Below are positions 22,819 through 33,823 of a stretch of DNA of 48,817 bases, one piece after another; the first letter of the stretch is position 1; the number at the start of each line of letters is the position of its first letter. Made by a program: the position numbers and the translations under genes. Source of the stretch: Tritrichomonas musculus (taxonomy: Eukaryota > Parabasalia > Tritrichomonadida > Tritrichomonadidae). A model generated the notes under the pieces. The model saw nothing but the letters and a program-made list of their open reading frames with translations, was not told the origin of the DNA and ran no database searches. The stretch spans positions 1 through 48,817 of the forward strand of contig JAPFFF010000115.1 of NCBI GenBank assembly GCA_039105265.1. Direction: 5' to 3'.

Positions 22819-23308
22819 AATAAATTAGTCTCTTCTCCCATTCTTAAAATTATATTATTTAACATATTATTTTAACCACTTTCTTTTCCTTTTTATTCTT
22901 TATATAAACAAAATATATATATTCAAATTTGGTTGATGTGTTTTCACTTTTTTTTATTTTTGTTGGAAAAAAAAAAAAAAATTATTTTAGTTTGTTTGCT
23001 TCCATTCTTTATATTTTATAGTTATGTATTCAACTGTGGTTTATCATTCGATGACACACTTACATTAAAAAATATCGAGTCCTTTTTTTGTTCCTGCACC
23101 GTTCTTTATATTCTTTTATTTCATTCATATTTCAGCATACGAACACGAATTTTTCTTCAAAAATCACTTTTTCGTTTCTCTGACCACAAGAACCTAAAAA
23201 AACCAATCACTTGTTTTAGCTCAATATTTAAAAAACAAAATAAAATATTATTTGCTTTCGATTTTTGCTGAAAGATCCAAATCAAGAAGAAGAAGGAAAA
23301 AATAATTT

Positions 23309-23380
23309 GGGACTCGCGGACTCGAACCACGTACCTTACGATCTTCTTTTAAAGTCGTACGCTTCCAGTGAGCCAGTCCC
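23309..23380 (-). pseudogene. tRNA-Phe copy, anticodon loop disrupted
   Basis: About 72 nt, but an insertion (ttttaa) interrupts the anticodon loop region, and bases are lost in the D arm and acceptor stem. B box intact. In the noisy stretch. Confidence 0.78.
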
Positions 23381-23633
23381 GCTGATCTTCTTAATTCATT
23401 TGTATTATTTAATTATATAATGCATTTTTTCTTTTATAATAAAAATGTCGCTCTTTTTCTTTCAATCCTATTGATTTTGTTACTTTTATTAATATTCAAT
23501 CATTTAATAGACTTCTCTTTATAATTTTATAATAATAAAATATTAAATTAATCGACTAAAATATTATCATGTTTTTATTAAATTACAATTTTTTTTTGTT
23601 GTTGAATAAAGTTAAAAATCAATTACAGAGGAC

Positions 23634-25584
23634 CTAGTCGACTTCTTCAACACGTGGTCCACTGTAAATCCTCCTGGTGATCCACTCCAGCTCCACCTGA
23701 TCCACCTTGGTTGAACATATTTGGATCATCCAACCTGGCATTCCGCCTGACCTCCTGCTGATCCTCCTGGGGCAGCACCTGGTATGCACGTTGCCAATTG
23801 GTATTAATTTGCTTTCTCAAGTTCTTTTTGCTTCGTTTTCAAATTCTGAAACTTCGGCATCTGATGTGCATCAATCCATGCAAGTGTGTCGTTGATTTCT
23901 TTGTTGATCGTGTCCTTATCTGTCAGGGATTGCGTTAAGGAATTGTTCGTTTGACAATGAGTTACGGACTCCAAAGCAGCGCATCTCTTCAAGTGCATTC
24001 TTGGCTTCAACTTTCTTACGAACTTCTTCATCTTGTGCTTGACCTTCTCGGCATCTGCAACCATCTTTATCGATATCTGTCGAAAGACGTCCTTCTCATT
24101 CTTAATTGTGATCTTCTTAACGTTTCCGGTTGATTTATCTTGTGCTGAAACATTCACACACCATCGGCGTTGACATCAAATGTAATCTCAATTTCAGGAA
24201 CCTCTTGGTGTCATGGAATTCTGTCAAATCAAAATGTACCAAGAAGGTTGTTATCGCGTGGCCCTGAACGTTCTCATAAACTTTGATTGTAACTGCTGGC
24301 TGGTTATCACTGAATGTTGTGAAACTTGTGATTTCTTGGATGGAATTGTTGTGTTACGAGGAATAAAACGGTCATGATTTCTCCTGCTACTTCAATACCA
24401 AGTGAGTGGTGCAACATCAAGAAGAAGGATGTCTTTGACTGCTTCTGATGTGTCTCCTTTGATGATTGCTGCTTGAACAGCTGCAACATATGTAACAGCT
24501 TCATCTGGGTCAACTCCACGGCATGGTTGTTTGCTATTGAAGAAATCTTGAAGTAGTTGTTGAACACGTGGAATTCTGGATGAACTCCAACAAGAACAAT
24601 ATCTGTAACATCACTCTTTGACATATTTGCATCCTTCAAAACTTCAGCAACTGGATTCATTGTTGAACGGAATAATTCATCATTCAAGTTTTTCAAACAT
24701 TGTGCTTAAATGTTATCCATGAAATCATGTCCTTCATAAAGCGAATCACAAATCGATTGAAGCTGTATGTTGTTGATAATGTTCGCTTAGCACGTTCACA
24801 TGTACGAAGTGTTCTTAGTGTAATGGTAGACGACGGAGATCAGACGGAATTTTCTTTTGGAAACGATCTGCAAAGTAGTTGCTAACCATTCTGCTATCAA
24901 AGTCTTCTCCTCCAAGGTGAGTGTTCCTGCTGTTGCTTTTAACTTCAAACATACCTCCATCAATATCGCGAAGTGAAACATCGAATGTACCACCTCCGAG
25001 ATCGAAAATAAGAACATGGTGTTCTTTGTCTGATTTCTCATTTAATCCGAATGCAATTGCTGCTGCTGTTGGTTCATTAATAATACGAAGAACATTCAAT
25101 CCTGCAATTACATTCTGCAGCATCCTTCGTAGCTTGACGTTGTCCATCGTTGAAATAAGCAGGAACTGTAACAACTGCATCTGTAACTTTTTCCGTCAAT
25201 TGCTTCTGCGACTTTCATTTTGCCTAAACCATGGCTGAAATTTCTTCTGGATAGAATTGTTTTGTCTCGCCTTTTCCATTGACTTGGATTCGTGTTCGTC
25301 CGCATCTCCGCGAACAACTTTGAATGGCCAGTGTTGCATATCTTTTGAACAATTGGATCTGAGAACTTACGTCCAATCATACGCTTCGCATCGAATACTG
25401 TGTTTGCTGATTCATTGCTGCTTTGGTTCTTTGCTGCATCACCGACAAGACGTTCTTCATCTGTGAAGGCAACGTAAGATGGCGTTGTACGATTACCCAT
25501 ACGTTTGCAATGATATCTACTCTGTTGTGTCGAAAGACACCACGCATGAATAAGAACTGGAAGATCAATTCCGACTGTTGACAT
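23634..25584 (-). pseudogene. HSP70: HSP70 copy, small indels
   Basis: Recognisable end to end. Longer in-frame pieces survive: 24815-25180 covers part of the ATPase domain including the phosphate-2 motif, and 25108-25584 covers the N-terminus, starting MSTVGIDL instead of MSAVGIDL. The stop reads TAG here instead of TAA, and the TAAA overlap is lost. Damage density is lower than in the copy at 20069. Confidence 0.8.
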
Positions 25585-25993
25585 TTGTTTTTGTAAGTTT
25601 CAAATAAAAATGATTTTTAAAATTTACATTTTTCTTAGTATCATTCAAAATTGTATACATTCTCACAAATGTTAAATGGTCGGAGAATCAAAATTGAGAG
25701 AAAAATCATTCAAATATATTGAAAATGATTGAGAGAAATTTATCATTAATATTTTTATGACGATAAATAGTCAAACACATATCTATTTTCTTCTGATAAA
25801 TAGTCAATCAATTTAGAAAATTATCACAAATAATCGGTTAAATTGAATATATATAATAATTAATGATATTTTTTACCTAAAACCAAATAACAAAAAAATC
25901 ATTTCGAAAAAATAAATTAGAGAAGCAACACTATAAGTAAAACATATAAAGATATATATATATATATATATATTATAATAAAAGAAAAAAAAA

Positions 25994-26111
25994 GGAAGCG
26001 ACACTACACGTTCCCGGAAGTCACTCCAGCCCAGTACTGATGCAGCCCGCGACTGTTTAATTTCCCCAGGTTCGAAATGGAGCTGGATATCCGCCTGGGT
26101 ATGGCCGCTTC
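25994..26111 (-). rRNA. 5S ribosomal RNA, lightly altered
   Basis: 118 nt with compensating small indels and changes (cccggaag, tttccccagg, ggatatccgcctggg). Both helix I strands are intact. In the noisy stretch. Confidence 0.78.
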
Positions 26112-26276
26112 AATAAATTAGTCTCTTCCATTCTTAAATTATATTATTTAACATATTATTATAACCGCTTATTTATCTTTTTATCGATTTTTTAAAATGT
26201 AGTTCTGATTAAAATTAACAAAAATATATTTGTATTCCTCTATTATATATATATATTACAAAAGAAAAAAATAAAA

Positions 26277-26388
26277 GGACACTACACGTTCCCGAAGTCA
26301 CCCAGCCCAGTACTGATGCAGCCCGCGACTGCTTAATTTCCAGGTTCGGAATGGAGCTGGATGTATCCAGCCGGGTATGGGCCGCTTC
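26277..26388 (-). pseudogene. 5S rRNA copy, 3' end damaged
   Basis: About 112 nt. The interior is almost unchanged, but the 3' helix I strand has lost aagcg (ggacactacacg) and the 5' side has one extra G. In the noisy stretch. Confidence 0.78.
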
Positions 26389-26879
26389 AATAAATTAGTC
26401 TTTCTCCATTCTTAAATTATATTATTTAACATATTATTTTAACCACTTTCTTTTCCTTTTATTCTTTATATAAACAAAACATATATATTCAAATTCGTTG
26501 ATGTGTTTTCACTTTTTTTTTATTTTTGTTGGAAAAAAAAAAAAAAAAAATTATTTTAGTTTGTTTGCTTCCATTCTTTATATTTTATAGTTATGTATTC
26601 AACTGTGGTTTATCATTCGATGACACACTTTCAGCATTAAAAACATCGGAGTCCTCTTTCGTTCCTGCACCGTTCTTTATATTCTTATTTCATTCATATC
26701 TCAGCATAGAATACGAATTTTTTCTTCAAAAAATCACTTTTTCGTTTCTCTGACTACAAGAAACCTAAAAAACCAATCACTTGTTTTAGCTCAATATTTA
26801 AAAACAAAAATAAAATATTATTTGTTTTGATTTTTGTTGAAAGATTCAAAATCAAGAAGAAGAAGTAAAAAAATAATTT

Positions 26880-26950
26880 GGGACTTCGTGACTCGAACCA
26901 CGTACCTTACGATTTTCAGTCGTACGCTCTCCCAGGTGAGCTAAAGTCCC
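26880..26950 (-). tRNA. tRNA-Phe (GAA), lightly altered
   Basis: 71 nt. Anticodon GAA is kept; the base 3' of it changes G to A, and the T stem has lost one base (cgtg for cgcgg). In the noisy stretch. Confidence 0.75.
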
Positions 26951-27194
26951 GCCGATCTTCTTAATTCATTTGTATTATTTAATTATATAATGCATTTTTT
27001 TCTTTTATAATAAAAATGTCGAGTTTTTCTTTCAATCCCATTGATTTGTTACTTTTATTAATATTCAATCATTTAGACTTTTTATAATTTTATAATAATA
27101 AAAATATTAAATTAATTTAATTAAAATATTATCATTTTTATTAAATTACAATTTTTTTCTGTTGTTGAACAAAGCTAAAAATCAATTACAGAAT

Positions 27195-29150
27195 TTATCG
27201 ACTTCTTCAACACGTGGTCCACTGTGTCCTCCTGGTGATCCACCTGCAGCTCCACCTGATCCACCTTGCTGAACATGTTTGGATCATCCCACCCGGCATT
27301 CCGCCCGGACCTCCTGCTGATCCTCCTGGGCAGCACCTTGGTATGCACGTTACATAATTGGCATTAATTTGCTTTCAAGTTCTTTTGCTTGCTTTCAAAT
27401 TCTGAAACTTCGGCATCTTGATGTGCATCAACCATGCAAGTGTGTCGTTGATTTCTTTGTTGATCGTGTCCTTATCTGATTGTGGGATTGCGTTGGCGAA
27501 TTGTTCGTTTGACAATGAGTTACGGACCTGTGCCAGCATCTCTTCAAGTGCATTCTTGCTTCAACTTTCTACGAACTTCTTCATCTTGTGCTTTGAATTT
27601 CTCGGCATCTGCAACCATCTTATCAATATCTGCTTGCGAAAGACGTCCTTTCTCATTCTTAATTGTGATCTTCTTAACGTTTCCGGTCGATTTTATCTGT
27701 GCTGAAACATTCATATAATACCATCGGCGTTGACATCAAATGTAACTTCAATTTGTGGAACTCTCTTGGTGTTGGCGGACTCCACAAATCAAATGTACCG
27801 CTAGCTGCTGTTATCGCGTGTTCTTGAACGTCTTCTTCATAAACTTTGATTGTAACTGCTGGCTGGTTATCATTGAATGTTGTGAAAATTTGTGATTTCT
27901 TGATGGAATTGTTGTGTTACGAGAATCAAAACGGTCATGTGATTTCTCCTTAAGGAGCCTTAATACTAAGTGAGAAAACATCAAGAAGAAGGATGTCTTG
28001 ACTGCTTCTGATGTGTCTCCTTGATGATTGCTGCTTGAACAGCCGCACCATATGCAACAGCTTCATCTGGGTCAACTCATATAGCGGTTGTTTGCCATTG
28101 AAGAAATCTTGAAGCAGTTGTTGAACACGTGAATTCTGGATGAACCTCCAACAAGAACAATATCTGTAACATCACTTCTTTGACATTTGGCATCCTTCAA
28201 ACTTGCAACTGGATTCATTGTTGAACGGAAGCACCATCATCTGCCAAACATTGCGCGTGAAATGTTATCCATGAAATCATGTCCTTCATAAAGCTAATCA
28301 CAAATGATTGAAGCTGTAGTTGCTGCTGATAATGTTCGCTTAGCACGTTCACATGCTGTACGAAGTGTTCTTAGTGCACGTGGTGACTGACGGAGATCGC
28401 ATTTGAATTTCTTGGAAACGATCTGCAAAGTAGTTAACCATTCTGCTATCAAAGTCTTCTCCTCCAAGGGTGAGTGTCTCCTGTTGTTGCTTTAACTTCA
28501 AACATACTCATCAATATCAAGAAGTGAAACATCGAATGTACCACCTCCGAGATCGTGCAAATAAGAACATGGCGAAATTCTTTGGTCTGATTTCATTTAA
28601 TCCGGAATGCAATTGCTGCTGCTGTTGGTTCATTAATAATACGAAGAACATTCAATCCTGCAATTACACCTGCAACTCTTCGTAGCTTGACGTTGTCCAT
28701 CGTTGAAATAAGCAGGAACTGTAACAACTGCATCTGTAACTTTTTCTGTCAATTGTGTTTCTGCGACTCTTTCATTTTGCTTCAAAACCATGGCTGAAAT
28801 TTCTTCGATAGAATTGTTTTGTCTCGCCTTTCCATTGACTTGGATTCGTGGCCTTGTCCGCATCTCCGCGAAACAACTTTGGAATGGCCAGTGTTGCATA
28901 TCTTTTTGAACACCGATCTGAGAACTTACGTCCAATCATACGCTTCTGCATCGAATATCGTGTTTGCTGGATTCATTGCTGCTTGGTTCTTTGCTGCATC
29001 ACTGACAAGACGTTCTTCATCTTGGGGCCGCAACGTAAGATGGCGTTGTACGATTTACCTATATCGTTTGCAATGATATTCACTTCCGTTGTGTCGAAAG
29101 ACACTGACGCATGAATAAGTAGTACCAAGATCAATTCCGACTGCTGACAT
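27195..29150 (-). pseudogene. HSP70: HSP70 copy, small indels, carries the 9325-copy variants
   Basis: Recognisable from stop to ATG with scattered indels and substitutions. Within 27600-27700 it carries the same three silent bases that distinguish the intact copy at 9325-11301 (tatcaatatc, cttgcgaaag, ccggtcgat). A shared silent sub-type beneath random damage indicates a recent, probably functional copy read with errors. Confidence 0.8.
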
Positions 29151-29548
29151 TTGTTTTTGTGTTTCAAATAAAAATGATTTTTAAAATTTACATTTTTCTA
29201 GTATCATTCAAAATTGTATATATTCGCCAAAATGTTAAATGGTCGAGAATCAAAATTGAGAGAAAATCATTCAAATATATTGAAAATGATTGAGAGAAAT
29301 TCATTCAATATTTTTACGACGATAAATAGTCAAACATATATCTATTTTCTTCGATAAATAGTCAATCAATTTAGAAAATTATCACATAAATAATTCCATA
29401 AATTGAATATATATAATAATTAATGATATTTTTACCTAAAACCAAAATAACAAAAAAATCATTCGAAAAAATAAATTAGAGAAGCAACACTATAAGTGAA
29501 ACATATAAAGATATATATATATATATATATATTATATAAAGAAAAAAA

Positions 29549-29667
29549 GGAAGCGACACTACACGTTCCCGAAGTCACCCAGCCCAGTACTGATGCAGCC
29601 CGCGACTGCTTAATTTCCAGGTTCGGAATGGAGCTGGATGCCGCATTCAGCCGGGTATGGCCGCTTC
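29549..29667 (-). rRNA. 5S ribosomal RNA, only copy in this unit
   Basis: 119 nt, lightly altered (cccgaag; ggatgccgcattcag). This unit has a single 5S. Right after it the flank changes from distal-type (ttattataac) to proximal-type (actttcttttt), as expected if one 287-bp period was lost by recombination between the paired 5S modules. Confidence 0.8.
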
Positions 29668-30157
29668 AATAAATTAGTCTTCTCCATTCTAAAATTATAT
29701 TATTTAACATATTATTATAACTACTTTCTTTTTTTTCCCTTTTCTTTTGTCTTTATATAAACAAAATATATATATTCAAATTTGGTTGATGTAGTTTTCA
29801 CTTTTTTTATTTTTGTTGGAAAAAAAAAATTGTTTTAGTTTGTTTGCTTCCATTCTTTTATATTTTATAGTTATGTATTCAATCAGGTTTATCATTCGAT
29901 GACACACTTACATTAAAAAATATCGGAGTCCTTTTCGTTCCTGCACCGTTCCTTATATTCTTACTTCATTCATATCCTCGAAAGATAGAATACGAATTTT
30001 TCTTCAAAAATCACTTTTTTCGTTTCTCCGGACTACAAGAAAACCTAAAAAAACCAATCACTTGTTTTAGCTCAACATTTAAAAACAAAATAAAATATTA
30101 TTTGCTTTGATTTTTGTTGAAGATTCAAATCAAGAAGAAGAAGGAAAAAATAATTTT

Positions 30158-30231
30158 GGGACTTCGCGGACTCGAACCGACGTACCTTACGATCTTCAGT
30201 CGTACGCTCTCCCCAGGTGAGCTAAAGTCCC
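30158..30231 (-). tRNA. tRNA-Phe (GAA), two single-base insertions
   Basis: 74 nt. Extra bases in the variable/T-arm region and in the D loop; stems and anticodon otherwise intact. In the noisy stretch. Confidence 0.78.
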
Positions 30232-30478
30232 GCTGATTCTTAATTCATTTGTATTATTTAATTATATAATGCATTTTTTCTTTTATAATAAAAAATGTCG
30301 CTCTTTTCTTCAACTTAGCCGATTTTGTTACTTTTTATTAATATTCAATCATTTAGACTTTTATAATTTTATAATAATAAAAATATTAAATTAATTTAAT
30401 TAAAATATTATCATGTTTTTTATTAAATTACAATTTTTTTGTTGTTGAATAAAGTTAAAAAATCAATTACAGAGGAAT

Positions 30479-32191
30479 TTAGTCGACTTCTTCCAACACG
30501 TGGTCCACTGTGTCCTCCTGGTGATCCACCTGCAGCTCCACCCGATCCACTTTAAGGAAACATAGTTTGGATCAATCCCACCCGCATTCCGCCTGGACCC
30601 TCCTGCTGATCCTCCTCGGGGCAGCACCTGGCATGCACGCTGCATAATTGCATTAATTTGCTTTCAAGTTCTTTTGCTGTTTTCAAATTCTGAAACTTCG
30701 GCATCTTGATGTGCATCTAATCCATGCAAGCGTGTCGTTGATTTTGTTGATCGTGTCCTTATCTGATTGTGGGATTGCGTTGGCGAATTGTTCGTTTGAC
30801 AATGAGTTACGGACTCAAAAGCAGTATCCTTCGCGCATTCTGGTTTAATCCTTTTGCATGAACTTCTTCATCTTGTGCTTGAATTTTCGGCATCTGCAAC
30901 CATCTTATCGATATCTGCTTGTGAAAGACGTCCTTTCTCATTCTTAATTGTGATCTTCTTAACGTTTCCGGTTGATTTATCTTATGCTGAAACATCTATA
31001 ATACCATCGGCGTTGACATCAAATGCACTTCAATTTGTAGGAACTCCTCTCGCCGGCGGAATTCCCGTCGAATCAAATGTACCGAAGAATGTTGTTATCG
31101 CGTGTTCTTGAACGTTCTCCTTCATAAACTTTGATTGTAACTGCTGGTCAAGTTATCACTGAATGTTGTGAAAACTTGTGGATTTCTTGGATGGAATTGT
31201 TGTGTTACGAGGAATCAAAACGGTCATGATTTCTCCTGCTGTTTCAATACCAAGTGAAAGTGGTGCAACATCAAGAAGAAGGATGTCTTTGACTGCTTCT
31301 GATGTGTCTCCTTTGATGATTGCTGCTTGAACAGCTGCACCATATGCAACAGCTTCATCTGGGTCAACTCCACGGCATGGTTGTTTGCCATTGAAGAAAT
31401 CTTGAAGTAGTTGTTGAACACGTGGAATTCTGGATGAACCTCCAACAAGAACAATATCTGTAACATCACTCTTTGACATATTTGCATCCTTCAAAACTTG
31501 TGCAACTGGATTCATTGTTGAACGGAATAATTCATCATTCAAGTTTTCAAACATTGCGCGTGAAATGTTATCCATGAAATCATGTCCTTCATAAAGCGAA
31601 TCACAAATGATTGAAGCTGTAGTTGCTGTTGATAATGTTCGCTTAGCACGTTCACATGCTGTACGAAGTGTTCTTAGTGCACGTGGTGACTGACGGAGAT
31701 CGCATTTGAATTTCTTTTGGAAACGTAGCTTGACGTTGTCCATCGTTGAAATAAGCAGGAACTGTAACAACTGCATCTGTAACTTTTTCTGTCAATTGTG
31801 TTTCTGCGACTTCTTTCATTTTGCCTAAAACCATGGCTGAAATTTCTTCTGGATAGAATTGTTTTGTCTCGCCTTTCCATTGGACTTGGATTCGTGGCCT
31901 GTCCGCATCTCCGCGAACAACTTTGAATGGCCAGTGTTGCATATCTTTTTGAACAATTGGATCTGAGAACTTACGTCCAATCATACGCTTCGCATCGAAT
32001 ACTGTGTTTGTTGGATTCATTGCTGCTTGGTTCTTTGCTGCATCACCGACAAGACGTTCTTCATCTGTGAAGGCAACGTAAGATGGCGTTGTACGATTAC
32101 CCATATCGTTTGCAATGATATCTACTCTGTTGTGTCGAAAGACACCGACGCATGAATAAGTAGTACCAAGATCAATTCCGACTGCTGACAT
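30479..32191 (-). pseudogene. HSP70: HSP70 copy with a 257-bp internal deletion
   Basis: The 3' part (30479 to about 31181) is noisy. From there to the ATG at 32191 the sequence is clean but lacks 257 bp at 31724-31725. The lost segment encodes roughly residues 156-241, including the phosphate-2 loop of the ATPase domain. Since 257 is not a multiple of three, the frame breaks: one open frame (31652-32191) keeps residues 1-155 plus a foreign tail, and another (31156-31776) reads the C-terminal side. The junction shares only the dinucleotide CG. Either a true deletion or a misjoin where the assembler re-entered clean sequence. Confidence 0.85.
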
Positions 32192-32209
32192 TTGTTTTTG
32201 TGTTTCAAA

Positions 32210-32220
32210 TAAAAAAATGA
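32210..32220 (-). promoter_or_regulatory. Inr-like core promoter of the deleted HSP70 copy
   Basis: TCATTTTTTTA is intact before the copy with the 257-bp deletion, so that copy could still be transcribed if real. Confidence 0.55.
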
Positions 32221-32563
32221 TTTTTAAAATTTACATTTTTCTTAGTATCATTCAAAATTGTATACATTCTCACAAATGTTAAATGGTCGGGAGAATCAAA
32301 ATTGAGAGAAAATCATTCAAATATATTGAAAATGATTGAGAGAAATTCATTCAATATTTTTATGACGATAAATAGTCAAAACACATATCTATTTTCTTCG
32401 ATAAATAGTCAATCAATTTAGAAAATTATCACATAAATAATTCCATAAATTGAATATATATAATAATTAATGATATTTTTTACCTAAAACCAAATAACAA
32501 AAAAAAAATCATTTCGAAAAAAAATAAATTAGAGAAGCAACACTATAAGTGAAACATATAAAG

Positions 32564-32594
<31 letters not shown>

Positions 32595-32607
32595 AAGAAA
32601 AAAAAAA

Positions 32608-32725
32608 GGAAGCGACACTACACGTTCCCGGGAAGTCACCCAGCCCAGTACTGATGCAGCCCGCGACTGCTTAATTTCCAGGTTCGGAATGGAGCTGGAT
32701 GTATCCAGCCGGGTATGGCCGCTTC
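32608..32725 (-). rRNA. 5S ribosomal RNA (distal)
   Basis: Clean copy, first after the noisy stretch. The neighbouring TA repeat is one TA longer than in other clean units. Confidence 0.93.
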
Positions 32726-32894
32726 AATAAATTAGTCTCTTCTCCATTCTTAAAATTATATTATTTAACATATTATTATAACCGCTTTTTTATTTATCTT
32801 TTTAATGATTTTTAAAATGTAGTTCTGATTAAAATTAACAAAAATATATTTGTATTCCTCTATTATATATATATATTATAAAAGAAAAAAAAAA

Positions 32895-33012
32895 GGAAGC
32901 GACACTACACGTTCCCGGGAAGTCACCCAGCCCAGTACTGATGCAGCCCGCGACTGCTTAATTTCCAGGTTCGGAATGGAGCTGGATGTATCCAGCCGGG
33001 TATGGCCGCTTC
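32895..33012 (-). rRNA. 5S ribosomal RNA (proximal)
   Basis: Clean copy, 287 bp from its partner; ten-T stop present. Confidence 0.93.
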
Positions 33013-33503
33013 AATAAATTAGTCTCTTCTCCATTCTTAAAATTATATTATTTAACATATTATTTTAACCACTTTCTTTTTCCTTTTATTCTTTATATAA
33101 ACAAAATATATATATTCAAATTTGGTTGATGTGTTTTCACTTTTTTTTTATTTTTGTTGGAAAAAAAAAAAAAAATTATTTTAGTTTGTTTGCTTCCATT
33201 CTTTTATATTTTATAGTTATGTATTCAACTGTGGTTTATCATTCGATGACACACTTACATTAAAAAATATCGGAGTCCTTTTCGTTCCTGCACCGTTCTT
33301 TATATTCTTATTTCATTCATATCTCAGCATAGAATACGAATTTTTCTTCAAAAATCACTTTTTTCGTTTCTCTGGACTACAAGAAACCTAAAAAAACCAA
33401 TCACTTGTTTTAGCTCAATATTTAAAAAACAAAATAAAATATTATTTGCTTTGATTTTTGTTGAAAGATTCAAAATCAAGAAGAAGAAGGAAAAAAATAA
33501 TTT

Positions 33504-33575
33504 GGGACTTCGCGGACTCGAACCACGTACCTTACGATCTTCAGTCGTACGCTCTCCCAGGTGAGCTAAAGTCCC
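33504..33575 (-). tRNA. tRNA-Phe (GAA)
   Basis: Clean copy, first after the noisy stretch. Confidence 0.96.
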
Positions 33576-33823
33576 GCTGATCTTCTTAATTCATTTGTAT
33601 TATTTAATTATATAATGCATTTTTTCTTTTATAATAAAAAATGTCGCTCTTTTCTTTCAATCCTATTGATTTTGTTACTTTTATTAATATTCAATCATTT
33701 AGACTTTTATAATTTTATAATAATAAAAATATTAAATTAATTTAATTAAAATATTATCATGTTTTTATTAAATTACAATTTTTTTTGTTGTTGAATAAAG
33801 TTAAAAATCAATTACAGAGGAAT

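Larger units (their letters stand above)
17717..31181. other. Error-dense stretch of the array (probable unpolished sequence)
   Basis: From 17717 to about 31181 the array order is kept, but small indels and substitutions appear every 10-20 bases by eye, with net loss of length. They fall with similar density in HSP70 codons, 5S, tRNA and spacers. The left edge lies inside an HSP70 codon run (about 26 bases lost just after the sequence agcacg). The right edge also lies inside HSP70, near 31181. Clean sequence resumes at once on each side. This fits uncorrected long-read consensus. Genuine decay of four to five units is the alternative and is less likely. Confidence 0.8.

Noticed and set aside
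17717-31181. Ancient degenerate half of the array, or mutation by a repeat-silencing process
   Set aside because: Changes are mostly small indels without a C-to-T bias that I can see, spread evenly over all classes of sequence with sharp edges; sequencing error fits better.
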